A stretch of DNA of 44,447 bases from Glo-17 sp964549735 (lineage in GTDB: Bacteria > Krumholzibacteriota > Krumholzibacteriia > LZORAL124-64-63), in the NCBI GenBank assembly GCA_964549735.1, contig CAZJWO010000013.1, positions 1 through 44,447 of the forward strand, in the 5' to 3' direction. Shown here piece by piece: positions 1-8,469 of the stretch. The notes beneath the pieces are model-generated. The model was not told the origin of the DNA, made no database searches, and saw nothing but the letters and a program-made list of their open reading frames with translations. Positions within the stretch are counted from its first letter, which is position 1. The number at the start of each line of letters is the position of its first letter. A program made the position numbers and the translations under genes.

Positions 1-2249
1 AGCTGCAGCTCGAGCTTGCCCTCGCGGAAGCTGTCCGTAATGTCGATCACGCCAGGGTAGGTGGAGAGTTCGGTCTTGAGCGCCTCCGCGGCGGCGAGGA
101 GGTGCTCCGTGTGCGGGCTGGCGAGCTGCACCTGGATCGGCTTGCCCGGCTGGAACAGGTCGGCGCTGAAGCTCAGCTCGACGGCGCCCGCGATCGGTCC
201 GGTCTTCTCGCGCCAGCGCCGCGCGATCTCGCCCGCGCGGATCTCGCGTTCCTGGGCCCGCAGCAGCTCCGCGGAGACCTCGATGAGATGCGCGCCCGCG
301 CCGGTGGTCGGCCCGCCGCCGCCGCCGCCGCCGCCGGCCCCGCGGGCGGCCGAGAGCGGCTGGCTGCCGATGGTCGTCTGCACGTTCTGGATGACGTCCC
401 GGGCGCCGTCGGGCCGCGCCGCCGCCAGATCGCGGCGGACCTCGTCCAACGCGCCTTCGAGGCGCTGCACCACGGCCAGCGCCTCCGGCAGGATGGTGCC
501 CTGCGGCAGGGTCAGCGTGCAGTTGACGGTGTCGGCCTCGATGCGCGGCATGAACACGAACTTGAGATGTCCGCCGCCGGTGAACCCCAGCGTGACGAGC
601 ATGACGGCCGTGGCGATGGCCATCACGACCGCGCGGTTGCGCAGCGCCCATTGCAGATGCTGCCGATACACGGTGTGCACGAACCACTCCAGCCGCTCGC
701 TCACCGCATGCTTGAAGCGATGCACGCGCGCGACCAGGCTGCGCGCTTTGCGCAGATGCGCCGGCAACGACGCGCCGTGCTGCCGAACCTGGGCCACCGT
801 GGTCAGGTGGGTCGGCAGGATCAACAGCGACTCGATGAGCGAGAAGGTCAGCACGGCGATGACGACGATCGCCGCCGGCTTCATGAACCGCCCCATCATG
901 CCCTCGACGGCGATCAAGGGAGCGAAGGCGGTGACCGTGGTCAGCACGGCGAAGAGGACCGGAACGCCGACTTCGCGCACGCCGCGCGTCGCGGCGAGCT
1001 GGCGGCCCTCGCCTCGTTCCCGCCGGGCGAATACGCTCTCGCCGACGACGATCGCGTCGTCGACGACGATGCCGAGCGAGAGGATGAAGGCGAACAGCGA
1101 GATCATGTTCAGCGTGACGCCGAACCAGGGCAGCACCCAGAACCCGCCGAGGAAGCTGATGAAGATGCCCAGGGTGACCCAGAAGGCGAGGCGCAGCTGC
1201 ATGGTCATGGCCAGCACCAGGAACACCAGGCCCAGGCCCATGAGGCCGTTCTTCAGGAGCAGGTTCATGCGATCGCGGTAGATCGTCGAGCGGTCGCGCC
1301 AGACCGTCGCGGCGATGCCCTCGGGCAGGATCCGCTCCTGATCGGCGAGGTAGCTCTTGACCGCGGCGGCCACTTCCAGGACGTTCTCGCGGCCCGAGCG
1401 GTACACCGAGACGATCGCCGCGGGCCGGCCGTCCATGCGGGTCAGCATGTCGAGGTCTTCGAATTTGTCGCGGATGTCGGCGAGGTCCTCGAGATGCACG
1501 CGCGAACCGTCCGGCTTGCCGATCGCCACCAGGCGGGCGAACTCCTCGCCGGTGTAGCGCTGCCCCTTGGTGCGGATCAGGATCTCGCCGCCCTGCGTCT
1601 TGACGCTGCCGCCCGGCAGATCGAGGCTGCCCAGGCGCACGGCCTGCGCCACCTGGCCCAGGCTCAGGCCGTGGGCGCGGAGTTTCGCCTCGCTGACCTC
1701 GATGGAGATCTCGTACGGTCGCGTCCCGCTGACCTCGGCGTAGGTGATGCCGGCGCTGGTCATCAGGTCGTCGCGCACGCGATCGGCCAGCACCTTCAGA
1801 GAACGCTCGTCGGTGTCGCCGTAGATGATGATATCGAGCACCGGCCGCTTGACGTCCACGAGCGCGACCACGGGGCGCTCCGTGTTCTCCGGGAACGTGA
1901 TGATGCGGTCGATCTCGCTCTTGATGTCGTCGTAGGCTTTCTGCTTGTCGGTGCCGAGCTCGAGCTCGATGATGACGACCCCGATGCCCTCGCTGGCCCT
2001 GCTGGTCACCTTCTTGAGGCCGTCGACGCCCTGCACCTGCTCCTCGATCTTGATGCAGATGCTCTCCTCGACCTCGCTGGGCGTGCCGCCGAGGAAGACG
2101 ACCGAGGCGGTGACCAGGTCGAGTTCCGTTTCCGGAAAGACCTCCTGCACGATGGTCGCGGTCGAGATGAGGCCGCCGACCACGATGACCGCCATGAGCA
2201 GGTTCGCGGCAACGTGGTTCTCCGAGAACCAGGTCAACAGCGCGTTCAC
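1..2249 (-). CDS. RND efflux pump inner-membrane permease (AcrB/HAE1 type), C-terminus cut off by window edge
   Basis: Proton-driven inner-membrane pump of a tripartite efflux system. About 749 codons are visible; the family is usually 1,000-1,050 residues, so roughly 300 are missing. The first transmembrane segment lies near residues 15-32 and is followed by a periplasmic porter domain. The TM4 motif GIVVDDAIVV is present, with the paired Asp at about 397-398, the positions of the proton-relay Asp pair in AcrB. A glycine run encoded by GCC repeats (about 312-336) sits in the second periplasmic half. The start is the GTG at 2249, which overlaps the adaptor stop codon (GTGA), so translation is probably coupled. 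It is the last visible gene of the tetR-led operon. Substrate cannot be read from sequence. The family call is secure; the subfamily is not. Confidence 0.93.
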   Translation of the reverse strand, partial: MNALLTWFSENHVAANLLMAVIVVGGLISTATIVQEVFPETELDLVTASVVFLGGTPSEVEESICIKIEEQVQGVDGLKKVTSRASEGIGVVIIELELGTDKQKAYDDIKSEIDRIITFPENTERPVVALVDVKRPVLDIIIYGDTDERSLKVLADRVRDDLMTSAGITYAEVSGTRPYEISIEVSEAKLRAHGLSLGQVAQAVRLGSLDLPGGSVKTQGGEILIRTKGQRYTGEEFARLVAIGKPDGSRVHLEDLADIRDKFEDLDMLTRMDGRPAAIVSVYRSGRENVLEVAAAVKSYLADQERILPEGIAATVWRDRSTIYRDRMNLLLKNGLMGLGLVFLVLAMTMQLRLAFWVTLGIFISFLGGFWVLPWFGVTLNMISLFAFILSLGIVVDDAIVVGESVFARRERGEGRQLAATRGVREVGVPVLFAVLTTVTAFAPLIAVEGMMGRFMKPAAIVVIAVLTFSLIESLLILPTHLTTVAQVRQHGASLPAHLRKARSLVARVHRFKHAVSERLEWFVHTVYRQHLQWALRNRAVVMAIATAVMLVTLGFTGGGHLKFVFMPRIEADTVNCTLTLPQGTILPEALAVVQRLEGALDEVRRDLAAARPDGARDVIQNVQTTIGSQPLSAARGAGGGGGGGGPTTGAGAHLIEVSAELLRAQEREIRAGEIARRWREKTGPIAGAVELSFSADLFQPGKPIQVQLASPHTEHLLAAAEALKTELSTYPGVIDITDSFREGKLELQ

Positions 2250-3484
2250 GGCCGACCGCCTTTCGGCTCGGCCCCATCGCCGGCGCTCGGCGCGAGCTGC
2301 ATGCCGTCGATCACGTACTGCAGGTTGCTCGTGATCAGGCGGTCGCCGGGGGCGAGACCGGAGGCGATGACCGCGGTCTGCGCGTCGGTCCGCGCGACCT
2401 CGACCGTGCGGATGCTGAGGCGGTCCTCGCCGTCCAGCAGCCAGACCTGGTCGCCGGGGCGCAGGGCGCGACGCGTGATGGTGACCGAACCCGGCGGCGG
2501 CGGGCTCGCGAAGGTCACGCCCACGAACATGCCGCTCATGAGCGGCCGGTGTCGCGGCCCGACTCGGTAGGGCTCGGCCACTTCGACGACGATCGGCACC
2601 TGGCGGCTGCTCTCGCTGACGGAACCGCCGAGGCGCGCCACGCGGCCGGACCATTCGAATCGTCCACCGGCGAAGTCGGCGTGCACCGTGGCGGCGGTGC
2701 CCTCGCGCGGATCGTCCGCGGTCAGCGGCACCGCGATCCAGGCCAGATCGCGGTCCGGCACGTGGACCGTGATCTCGGCGGTTGCGGTGTCGTGGACGCT
2801 GGCCAGTACCTCGCCGGCGCGCACCACCTGACCGGCCGCGACCGACGCGCTGAGCACACGGCCGGCGAACGGCGCGACGATTCGGCAGCGCCGCAGATCG
2901 ACTTCCGCGCGGGTGAGCGCCGCCTTCGCCGCGGCGAGCTGCGCCTCGGCCTGCCGCAACTGCGGCTCGCGCAGCACCAGCGGCGACGGCAGCGCCGCGC
3001 CTGCGGTCGCGCCGCGCGAGCCGTCGCCGCCGTCGATGCCGGCGACGCTGCGCCCGGTCCTTTCCCACTCCAGCCGCGCCGTCTCGGCCTCCTCGCGGGC
3101 CAGGGCCAGCGCGACCTCGGCCTGGGCGACCTGGCTGCGGGCCTGCTGCACGACCAGCTCGTAGTCGGTCGTCTCGATCTGGACGAGCGTCTCGCCGGCG
3201 GCGAAGAATCCGCCGGCGCGCAGATGCGGCGAGATCGCCACCACGAGCCCGCCGACCTGCGGCGTCAGGTTCACGGAGTCTCGCGGCCGGACCGTGCCCC
3301 AGGCGACCACGGTCACGGGCGGCTGCGCGGACGCGACCGTCTCGACGGTGACCAGCGGCACGACGGCCGGCGGCCGCAGCCGCTGCGCCCGCGGGCGCAT
3401 GGCGATCAGCAGGACCAGCACGATGACGGCGCCCAGCACGATGGCCGTGGCCGTCAGACGGCGGCGGCGGATTTCCGATGTCAT
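2246..3484 (-). CDS. RND efflux periplasmic adaptor (membrane fusion protein, HlyD/AcrA family)
   Basis: 412 residues, typical for the family. It links the inner-membrane pump to the outer-membrane channel. An N-terminal hydrophobic anchor at about 13-28 (AIVLGAVIVLVLLIAM) has no lipobox, so it is probably an uncleaved anchor. Next come the split biotinyl-lipoyl domain (around VRPRDSVNLTPQVGGLV and later APFAGRVLSASVAAGQVV), an Ala/Glu-rich alpha-hairpin between them, and C-terminal beta-barrel and membrane-proximal domains. The start overlaps the stop of the upstream outer-membrane factor by 4 nt (ATGA), and its own stop overlaps the permease start. A Gly-rich insert (GGDGSRGATAG) lies in the hairpin region, perhaps at its turn. 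Confidence 0.93.
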   Translation of the reverse strand: MTSEIRRRRLTATAIVLGAVIVLVLLIAMRPRAQRLRPPAVVPLVTVETVASAQPPVTVVAWGTVRPRDSVNLTPQVGGLVVAISPHLRAGGFFAAGETLVQIETTDYELVVQQARSQVAQAEVALALAREEAETARLEWERTGRSVAGIDGGDGSRGATAGAALPSPLVLREPQLRQAEAQLAAAKAALTRAEVDLRRCRIVAPFAGRVLSASVAAGQVVRAGEVLASVHDTATAEITVHVPDRDLAWIAVPLTADDPREGTAATVHADFAGGRFEWSGRVARLGGSVSESSRQVPIVVEVAEPYRVGPRHRPLMSGMFVGVTFASPPPPGSVTITRRALRPGDQVWLLDGEDRLSIRTVEVARTDAQTAVIASGLAPGDRLITSNLQYVIDGMQLAPSAGDGAEPKGGRP

Positions 3485-5037
3485 TCGCGGTCTCCTCGGC
3501 TCGTGTCGCCTTGGCGGGCGGTCGTTGGCGGCGCGCTCCGGCTCCCCGCCGCCAGATCGGGTGAATAGGCCTCGCCGTCCCAGTGTCCGCCGAGAGCCAG
3601 GATCAGGTTCACGCGCGCGGTGCGATGGGCGCGTTGCGTGCTCAGCAGCGCGCCGGTGCTCGCCAGCAGCCGCCGTTGCGCCTCGAGCGTGGTCAGCAGG
3701 CCGTCCAGGCCGGACCGATAGCGCTGCTCGGCGAGTTCGGCGGTGCGCTGCGCTTCGGCGACGGCCTCAGCCAGCGCCAGCTCCCGTTCCGCCTGGAGGC
3801 GCTCGGCTTCGAGGGCGTTCTCGACCTCGCTCAGCGCCACGAAAACAGCTTGCTGGTAGCCGGCGGCGGCCTGCTCGGCGCGGGCCTCGGCCGCGCGCAC
3901 CTGGGCCTTGGTCGCGCCGCGGTTGACCAGGGGCATGGCCAGGCCGGCGGCGAGCGACCAGACGTCGGTGCCCTTGTCGAACCAGGTCTTCAGATCGCCG
4001 CTGACGTAGCCGCCGCTGCCGGTCAGGTTGATGGTCGGATACAGCCTCGCCTTGACAGCGCCCACGCTCGCCGTGGCGGCGTGCAGGCCGGCTTCGGCGG
4101 CCAGCAGGTCGGGCCGGCGCTCGAGCAGGCTGCTCGGCAGACCGGCCGGCACCGGCGGCAACGGCGGGGGCATGGTCGGCGGCGCCGGCGCGGATCGGTC
4201 GCCGCCTTGAACGGCGGCGAGGCGACCGACGACGCCGGCGGGATAACGTCCGGCCAGGATCTCCAGGCGGCGGACGGCCTCGGCGAGCTGCCGCCGCTGC
4301 TCCGGCTCGGCGGCCTGGGCGCTCAGCAGGTTCTGCCGCGCCAGATGGACCTCGAGCGATGGCACCGTGCCGCGGACGTAGCGTTCCTCGACCAGCGCCA
4401 CGGTCTGGCGATAGCTGGCGATCGTGTGGTGCGTCAGGTCGAGCTGGCACTGCAGCTCGCGCACGAGCAGCCAGGCGCGGACCACGTCGGCGATCAGGGT
4501 CTGACGCACGACGCGGCGGTTCAGCTCGCTCTGCAGCAGGGTGGCCGCGGCGGCTTCCTCGGCGCGCGACAGGCGGCCCCAGAGATCCAGCTCGTAGCGC
4601 GCCGTGAGATTGGCGTCGAAGTACTCGCGGTACATCGTGCCGACCCCGCCGAACGGAGCCCGGCTGCTCTTGGACCGACTGGCGCTGCCGCCGACTTCGA
4701 TGCGCGGCCAGCGATCGCTCTCGGCGCCGCCGAGCAGGGCGCGCGCTTCGAGCACGCGCGCCGCCGCGCGCCGCAGGTCCTGGTTGCGCGCGACCGCTTC
4801 GACGACGAGCTGGGAGAGCGTCGTGTCGCCGAAGGCCGTCCACCACGCGGGCGCGACCGATTCGCTGGCGGTGCCGCGCGGATCGCCGGGAGCGCCGGCG
4901 GCGACATAGGCGTCGGGCATCTCGACGCGCAGCGGCGGGCGCGCGTGATCCGGGCCCACGGCGCAGCCAGCGAGGATCAGCAGGGCGACCGTGCCGGCCG
5001 GCAGTCGCGGATGCATACGGTCCCAGCGCCGCTTCAT
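3481..5037 (-). CDS. Outer membrane factor of RND efflux system (NodT/OprM-type lipoprotein)
   Basis: 518 residues. TolC-like outer-membrane channel that completes the efflux pump. The N-terminus is a lipoprotein signal: hydrophobic segment, then lipobox LAGC with Cys25, as in OprM/NodT proteins. Two repeated outer-membrane-efflux halves follow (about 70-260 and 290-480). Characteristic features include TARYELDLWGRLSRA, the ERRPDLLAAE segment, and AGLAMPLVNRGATKAQVRAAEA with a long coiled-coil tail. I chose the ATG at 5037 because it precedes the signal sequence and overlaps the tetR stop in ATGA. The reading frame stays open upstream to about 5343, but that part runs antisense-frame through tetR and lacks signal-peptide character. 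Confidence 0.92.
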   Translation of the reverse strand: MKRRWDRMHPRLPAGTVALLILAGCAVGPDHARPPLRVEMPDAYVAAGAPGDPRGTASESVAPAWWTAFGDTTLSQLVVEAVARNQDLRRAAARVLEARALLGGAESDRWPRIEVGGSASRSKSSRAPFGGVGTMYREYFDANLTARYELDLWGRLSRAEEAAAATLLQSELNRRVVRQTLIADVVRAWLLVRELQCQLDLTHHTIASYRQTVALVEERYVRGTVPSLEVHLARQNLLSAQAAEPEQRRQLAEAVRRLEILAGRYPAGVVGRLAAVQGGDRSAPAPPTMPPPLPPVPAGLPSSLLERRPDLLAAEAGLHAATASVGAVKARLYPTINLTGSGGYVSGDLKTWFDKGTDVWSLAAGLAMPLVNRGATKAQVRAAEARAEQAAAGYQQAVFVALSEVENALEAERLQAERELALAEAVAEAQRTAELAEQRYRSGLDGLLTTLEAQRRLLASTGALLSTQRAHRTARVNLILALGGHWDGEAYSPDLAAGSRSAPPTTARQGDTSRGDRE

Positions 5038-5747
5038 GTCGCTTCCTTTCGTAGCGTCCGGGCGTCGGGCTCGTCGGGCCCGAGCGCGCGGATACCGGCG
5101 GCCGAGAACCGCGTGATGTGCGCGACGGTCTGCTCGATGTACGTCTCGATCGTGTCGGCCAGCGGCGGAAATACCGCCTGGATGAAGTCTGCAGCGCCCG
5201 GTTGCAGCGCGGCGTTGGCACGGGCGTGCCAGCGCATCGTGAAATGGACGAGTTGGCCGTGCAGACTGCCGACGGCCAGCGCGCAGTTCCGCTCGCCGAG
5301 TTCCGGGACGAAACGGATCAGCGCGTCGCGCAATTCGGTCCACAGCGGCGCGAGGGCTTCGTGGATCAGCCGCAACCGTCGCGGATCGCCCAGATGGACC
5401 TCGCGCACGAACAGCTTGATGAACGCGCGTCCATGGTCGCTCATGAGGGTGTCCTCGAGATGATTCGCGAAGAATGCGGCCAGCAGATCCTCGAGGCTGC
5501 GATACTCCGGAGCGCCTGCCGTTCGCAACACGGCGAGGTAGCGGTCGCGCTTGCGCGCCATGACGCGCGCGAGCACCGCGTCGTACAGCGCAGCCTTGCC
5601 GCCGAAATGATAATTGATCGCCGCCACGTTCACCGCGGCCGCGGCGGCGATTTCGCGCACCGAGACCGCATCGTATCCCGTGTCGGCGAACAAACGTTCC
5701 GCAGCGTCGAGGAGGCGCTGGCTCGTGTCCGGCTGCTGCTGGCCCAT
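5034..5747 (-). CDS. TetR-family transcriptional regulator (CecR/DUF1956-like), likely repressor of the efflux operon
   Basis: 237 residues from the ATG at 5747. The N-terminal helix-turn-helix (about 8-55) has the hallmark order LLDAAERLFADTGYDAVSVREIAAAAAVNVAAINYHFGGKAALYDAVL. The C-terminal part (FIKLFVREVHLGDP, LHGQLVHFTMRWHARAN) resembles the CecR/YbiH class of regulators that often sit with efflux pumps. The frame is open 23 codons further upstream, but that segment is basic and overlaps the repeats that look like the operator, so the internal Met is preferred. It is the first cistron of tetR-OMF-adaptor-permease, so autoregulation together with the pump is the simplest model. The inducer is unknown. 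Confidence 0.92.
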   Translation of the reverse strand: MGQQQPDTSQRLLDAAERLFADTGYDAVSVREIAAAAAVNVAAINYHFGGKAALYDAVLARVMARKRDRYLAVLRTAGAPEYRSLEDLLAAFFANHLEDTLMSDHGRAFIKLFVREVHLGDPRRLRLIHEALAPLWTELRDALIRFVPELGERNCALAVGSLHGQLVHFTMRWHARANAALQPGAADFIQAVFPPLADTIETYIEQTVAHITRFSAAGIRALGPDEPDARTLRKEAT

Positions 5748-5765
5748 GATCGACCTATGCAATCG

Positions 5766-5790
5766 TTTGCTTGAAACAAATGCTTGCTTG
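5766..5790. promoter_or_regulatory. Candidate TetR operator: inverted and direct repeats
   Basis: Just inside the predicted transcription start of the tetR operon lies an inverted repeat TTTG-N7-CAAA (5766-5780). It is overlapped by a direct repeat TTGCTTG at 5767-5773 and 5784-5790 (17-bp period). The position, downstream of the -10 and before the tetR ATG, suits repression by blocking initiation or escape. The repeats are seen directly; binding by the adjacent TetR is inference. Confidence 0.45.
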
Positions 5791-5797
5791 GGATCGC

Positions 5798-5826
5798 AAC
5801 ATAATGTCGAACGCATATATCGTCAA
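5798..5826 (-). promoter_or_regulatory. Sigma70-type promoter of the tetR-efflux operon
   Basis: On the minus strand TTGACG (5826-5821) and TATGTT (5803-5798) are separated by exactly 17 bp, giving 5/6 and 4/6 matches to the consensus. Transcription would start near 5791, giving a short leader of about 40 nt before the tetR ATG at 5747. The local AT-richness stands out against the GC-rich surroundings. Confidence 0.7.
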
Positions 5827-5954
5827 GAAGCAATTTTTCTCAGGTCGCGTTGAGTTCGGACGAACCTGGAAAGGAATTTAGAGCGGCGAACCGGTCTGTC
5901 GGGTCATCCGACGCCGGCCGCCGCGGGGGACAGGCATCGACAGGAGCACCGCAC

Positions 5955-6266
5955 GTGAACACGTCGCCTATCGTGGAACGCCGCCATCTGCGTTATCGCT
6001 ATCCGGGTCAGCAGATCTACCAGCTCGTGATCGAGGAGGCGGGCGACCGGCAGGAACTCGCGAACGCGCTGGTGTTAAACAAGAGCCATTCCGGTTTCGC
6101 GTGCGTCATCATCGGGGCGCCGATCGGCGCCGACGCCCGAGTCTACCACCAGGAGAACGACAAGGTGCGAACGCCGCTGTTGCTACGGCATCAGCGGCGG
6201 CTCGCCGAGGAGGTTCAGCTCCTGGGATTCGAGCGGACCAATACGGTCATCCGCGCCGAGCGCTGA
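5955..6266 (+). CDS. Small PilZ-like domain protein
   Basis: 103 residues from the GTG at 5955. I prefer this start because AGGAG (5942-5946) sits 8 nt upstream; an in-frame ATG at 5850 would add 35 low-complexity residues. The sequence begins ERRHLRYRY, giving an RxxxR pattern at R9/R13, and has NKSHSG at 42-47, an N-x-S-x-x-G version of the PilZ second motif. These are the two c-di-GMP-contacting signatures of PilZ domains, so it may be a stand-alone c-di-GMP receptor. The domain is short and its C-terminal strands are only weakly recognisable, so the assignment is tentative. It converges on the STAS gene with a 7-bp gap. Confidence 0.6.
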   Translation: MNTSPIVERRHLRYRYPGQQIYQLVIEEAGDRQELANALVLNKSHSGFACVIIGAPIGADARVYHQENDKVRTPLLLRHQRRLAEEVQLLGFERTNTVIRAER

Positions 6267-6273
6267 CAACCGA

Positions 6274-6615
6274 TCAGCCTTCGTACGACGCGAGCGCCTC
6301 GTCCAAGCTCTCGTAGGTCTCGAAGACCGACGTCAGGCTGGTCACCGAGAAGAGCCGGTCGATGCGCGAACTCAGGTTGCAGATCTTCATCTGGCCCATG
6401 TTCTTCTTCAGCGTCGTCAGACCGCTGACCAGGATGCCCAGGCCGGTGGAATTGATGTAGCGCACCTTGCTCATGTCCAGGACCAGGTCCGCGTGCCCCT
6501 GCTCGATCAGCTCCTTGATCGTGCCGGTGAACAACTCGTAGTCGCTGCCGCCCATGATGTCGCCGGACAGCTGCAGCACCATGGCCCGTTCCTGCGGGCT
6601 GCGGTTGATCTTCAC
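6274..6615 (-). CDS. STAS-domain anti-anti-sigma factor (SpoIIAA/RsbV-like)
   Basis: 113 residues, the usual length of a single STAS domain. LVLDMSKVRYINSTGLGIL (about 44-62) carries the conserved Ser-Thr-Gly-Leu loop whose Ser is phosphorylated by an RsbW/SpoIIAB-type kinase in the family. The unphosphorylated form binds the anti-sigma kinase and frees a sigma factor or another target. The start is the GTG at 6615, preceded by AGGAAGGGG; the frame stays open far upstream without sensible sequence. It follows the VirK-like gene on the same strand after 98 bp. No partner kinase or phosphatase is visible in the window, so the target is unknown. Confidence 0.88.
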   Translation of the reverse strand: MKINRSPQERAMVLQLSGDIMGGSDYELFTGTIKELIEQGHADLVLDMSKVRYINSTGLGILVSGLTTLKKNMGQMKICNLSSRIDRLFSVTSLTSVFETYESLDEALASYEG

Positions 6616-6690
6616 GTCGGTCCCCTTCCTGGGTTGTGGTTGGCTCCTGCGGAGCTTTCTTCGCCGGGAGGCCGCATCGACGCGGCGGCA

Positions 6691-6709
6691 GCCCGCGCTT
6701 GCCGCGGGC
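6691..6709. other. Perfect 7-bp GC hairpin just after the VirK-like gene
   Basis: GCCCGCG-CTTGC-CGCGGGC lies 4 bp beyond the stop of the minus-strand VirK-like gene and before the STAS gene. No T-run follows on the minus strand, so it is not a canonical intrinsic terminator. It could attenuate read-through or protect the upstream message from 3' decay. Confidence 0.4.
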
Positions 6710-6713
6710 GGCG

Positions 6714-7181
6714 TCAGTCGAGACGATAGAACGCGGCGGCACCTTCCTCGCCGTGGGCGATGGTCGTAAAGAGGTTCTGGAACATGGTCACCTCGTAAGT
6801 GACCGGATCGAGGTAACGGGCGCCGATCGTGATCTCGCCGTCCGCCATGACCCGGAACTTGACGTGGTTGATGACCATGCCTCGTCGCGCATGCTGGATG
6901 AGGCTGCCGTGCGAGAACGCCAGGAACGCCTGCGGGTTGCCGACCGCGCCGGCCGCGAAGTACTCCCACACGTCCACGACCATGCCGCCGATGGCTTGCG
7001 GCGCCGTTTCGGGTTGGTTCTCGGCGATCAGCTCGCAGCGTCCGTAATCGACGACCACCCGGACAGCGGCGCCGCTGCGCAGCGCGCCGAGCAACGCGTC
7101 GAAGTCTTCGAGCGGGCGCGGTCCGGCCAGCGCCGAAGCGGCGAACAACAGGGCGCAGATGGCGCTGGCGACACGGAACAT
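6714..7181 (-). CDS. Secreted VirK-like family protein
   Basis: 155 residues with a clear Sec signal peptide (MFRVASAICALLFAASALA, cleavage predicted before Gly20). The mature part starts with LEDFDALLGALRSGAAVRVVVDYGRCELI, resembling the small periplasmic VirK family (about 145 residues), whose biochemical role is undefined. It has one conserved-looking Cys in that segment and a repeated beta pattern later (GEITIGARYLDPVTYEVTMFQNLF). A promoter-like element lies 39 bp upstream. The neighbours (STAS downstream, a divergent membrane protein) do not reveal a pathway. The VirK family call comes from sequence resemblance by eye and is moderate. Confidence 0.65.
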   Translation of the reverse strand: MFRVASAICALLFAASALAGPRPLEDFDALLGALRSGAAVRVVVDYGRCELIAENQPETAPQAIGGMVVDVWEYFAAGAVGNPQAFLAFSHGSLIQHARRGMVINHVKFRVMADGEITIGARYLDPVTYEVTMFQNLFTTIAHGEEGAAAFYRLD

Positions 7182-7219
7182 GGTATGAACTCCCGGGTTG
7201 GCTCTCGGCCGCGGCCCAT

Positions 7220-7249
7220 AGCATAATCGAATTCGCCGTCGCGTGTAAA
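7220..7249 (-). promoter_or_regulatory. Probable promoter of the VirK-like gene
   Basis: Minus strand TTTACA (7249-7244), an 18-bp spacer, then TATGCT (7225-7220): 5/6 and 4/6 matches. The start site would be near 7213, giving about 30 nt of leader to the ATG at 7181. The segment is locally AT-rich. Confidence 0.5.
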
Positions 7250-7363
7250 CTTCGATGGCGCCGACGTCCGTGGCGTCAGCCGGAGGGTGGAGCGCCGGGT
7301 CGCTCCGCCGCCCGTCACGGAGGGCCCCGCATGCGTCGCGCGTCGCGAATAGGAGGTCCGGAT

Positions 7364-8461
7364 ATGCCGCCCGCCGCGACCGGTCGTCTGCCGCAGGCCC
7401 GGCTGTGGGGAGCGTCCGTATTGATCGGCGCCGCGGCGCTGCTCGCCGCGTCGCTGGCGGTCTCGCCGGCTTCGGCGCCGCGCGGCGACCTCGGCGCCGC
7501 GTACGCGGCTCTGGCGGCGGCGCCGCTCGGCCTCGATGCGCACCCGGTGCCCACGCGCATCCTGACGCCCCTTGCCAGCTGGCTCGTCGGTCTGCGCGGC
7601 GAGGCGATCGTCTGGACCGTCCTGCTAGGTTGCCTGGCGCTGCCGGTCCTCGCGGCGCGCCGGGCCCTCGGCCGGGGATTCGGCGGTGGCGGCGCGTTGC
7701 TCTGCGCCGGACTGCTCGCCTCGACGCTGGTCGTGCGCACCTCGCTGCACAACGGAGCCTATCCCGACGTGATCACCTACCTGGCGCTCTGCGGTGTCTG
7801 GGCCCGGCGCGAACACCCCAGACAGGCTTCGATGCTCTGGCTCCTGGCGATTCTCGACCACGAGCGGGCGTTGCTGCTGGGGCCGTGGGTGGCCGCCGCG
7901 CTCTGGCTCGCCGCGGGCGGCGAACGCCGCCGTCGGCTCTGGGCCTGGCTCGGGCCGTCGTTGGCGGTCGGTTGCTGGTCCGTCGTCTATCTGTGGCTGA
8001 TCTCGCGACGGCCGGCCGCATACACCGCGCTCGCCTACCTCGAGCCGCTGGCGGTCGATCCCCTCCACAATCTGCGCGGGGCGGGCTGGTTGCCGCTGCT
8101 CGGCTTCTGGACCGCGCTGCAGTGGGTCTGGCTGGTGCCGGCGGTCTGGGCCTGCGGGCTGCTGCAACGGCGCCGCTATCGATACCTGTCGGTATATGCC
8201 GGGTTGCCGTTGCTGGCGGCGGCCCTGGCGATGTTCCTGGCCTACGACTGGTCGCGCATGGCGACGCTGGCTTTCCCGTGCCTGCTGCCCGCGCTGTCTG
8301 CGGCGTTTCGCGCGGGCCGACCGGCCGCCTCCAGCCGCCGCTTGCGCGTCGCGCTCGCCATCCTGCTGGCGGCGCAGGCCCTCTGGCCGCAGACGTTCAC
8401 GGCCGCCGGGGCGGTGGAGGTCTGGCGCGGCTGGTGCCTGCCGTGGTCGTCAGGGCCTTGA
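7364..8461 (+). CDS. Polytopic integral membrane protein of unknown function
   Basis: 365 residues from the ATG at 7364, which has a perfect AGGAGG (7351-7356) 7 nt upstream; an ATG 11 codons earlier lacks this. By eye there are about eight or nine hydrophobic segments (for example LWGASVLIGAAALLAASLAV, VWTVLLGCLALPVLA, LGPWVAAALWLAA, LAVGCWSVVYLWLI, AGLPLLAAALAMFLAY). The short charged signatures YPDVITYLAL and LDHERALLLGPWV lie between segments. The layout recalls GT-C-fold glycosyltransferase-like or other uncharacterised multi-pass proteins, but I see no decisive motif. It stands alone, divergent from the VirK-like gene and convergent with the peptidase gene 8 bp away. Confidence 0.8.
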   Translation: MPPAATGRLPQARLWGASVLIGAAALLAASLAVSPASAPRGDLGAAYAALAAAPLGLDAHPVPTRILTPLASWLVGLRGEAIVWTVLLGCLALPVLAARRALGRGFGGGGALLCAGLLASTLVVRTSLHNGAYPDVITYLALCGVWARREHPRQASMLWLLAILDHERALLLGPWVAAALWLAAGGERRRRLWAWLGPSLAVGCWSVVYLWLISRRPAAYTALAYLEPLAVDPLHNLRGAGWLPLLGFWTALQWVWLVPAVWACGLLQRRRYRYLSVYAGLPLLAAALAMFLAYDWSRMATLAFPCLLPALSAAFRAGRPAASSRRLRVALAILLAAQALWPQTFTAAGAVEVWRGWCLPWSSGP

Positions 8462-8469
8462 CGCGGCGT

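Noticed and set aside
312..336. GCC repeat (poly-Gly) as a microsatellite or frameshift site
   Set aside because: It lies in frame in the permease gene and encodes a flexible Gly run; no frame disruption is seen. Length variation cannot be judged from one sequence.
102..2570. Long plus-strand open frame (about 820 codons) opposite the efflux permease
   Set aside because: It is an antisense shadow: the translation is low-complexity, Asp/Arg/Ala-rich with no domains, while the minus strand encodes a recognisable RND permease and adaptor. Similar shadows (for example 3583-5463, 20379-21725, 37657-40119) were dismissed for the same reason.
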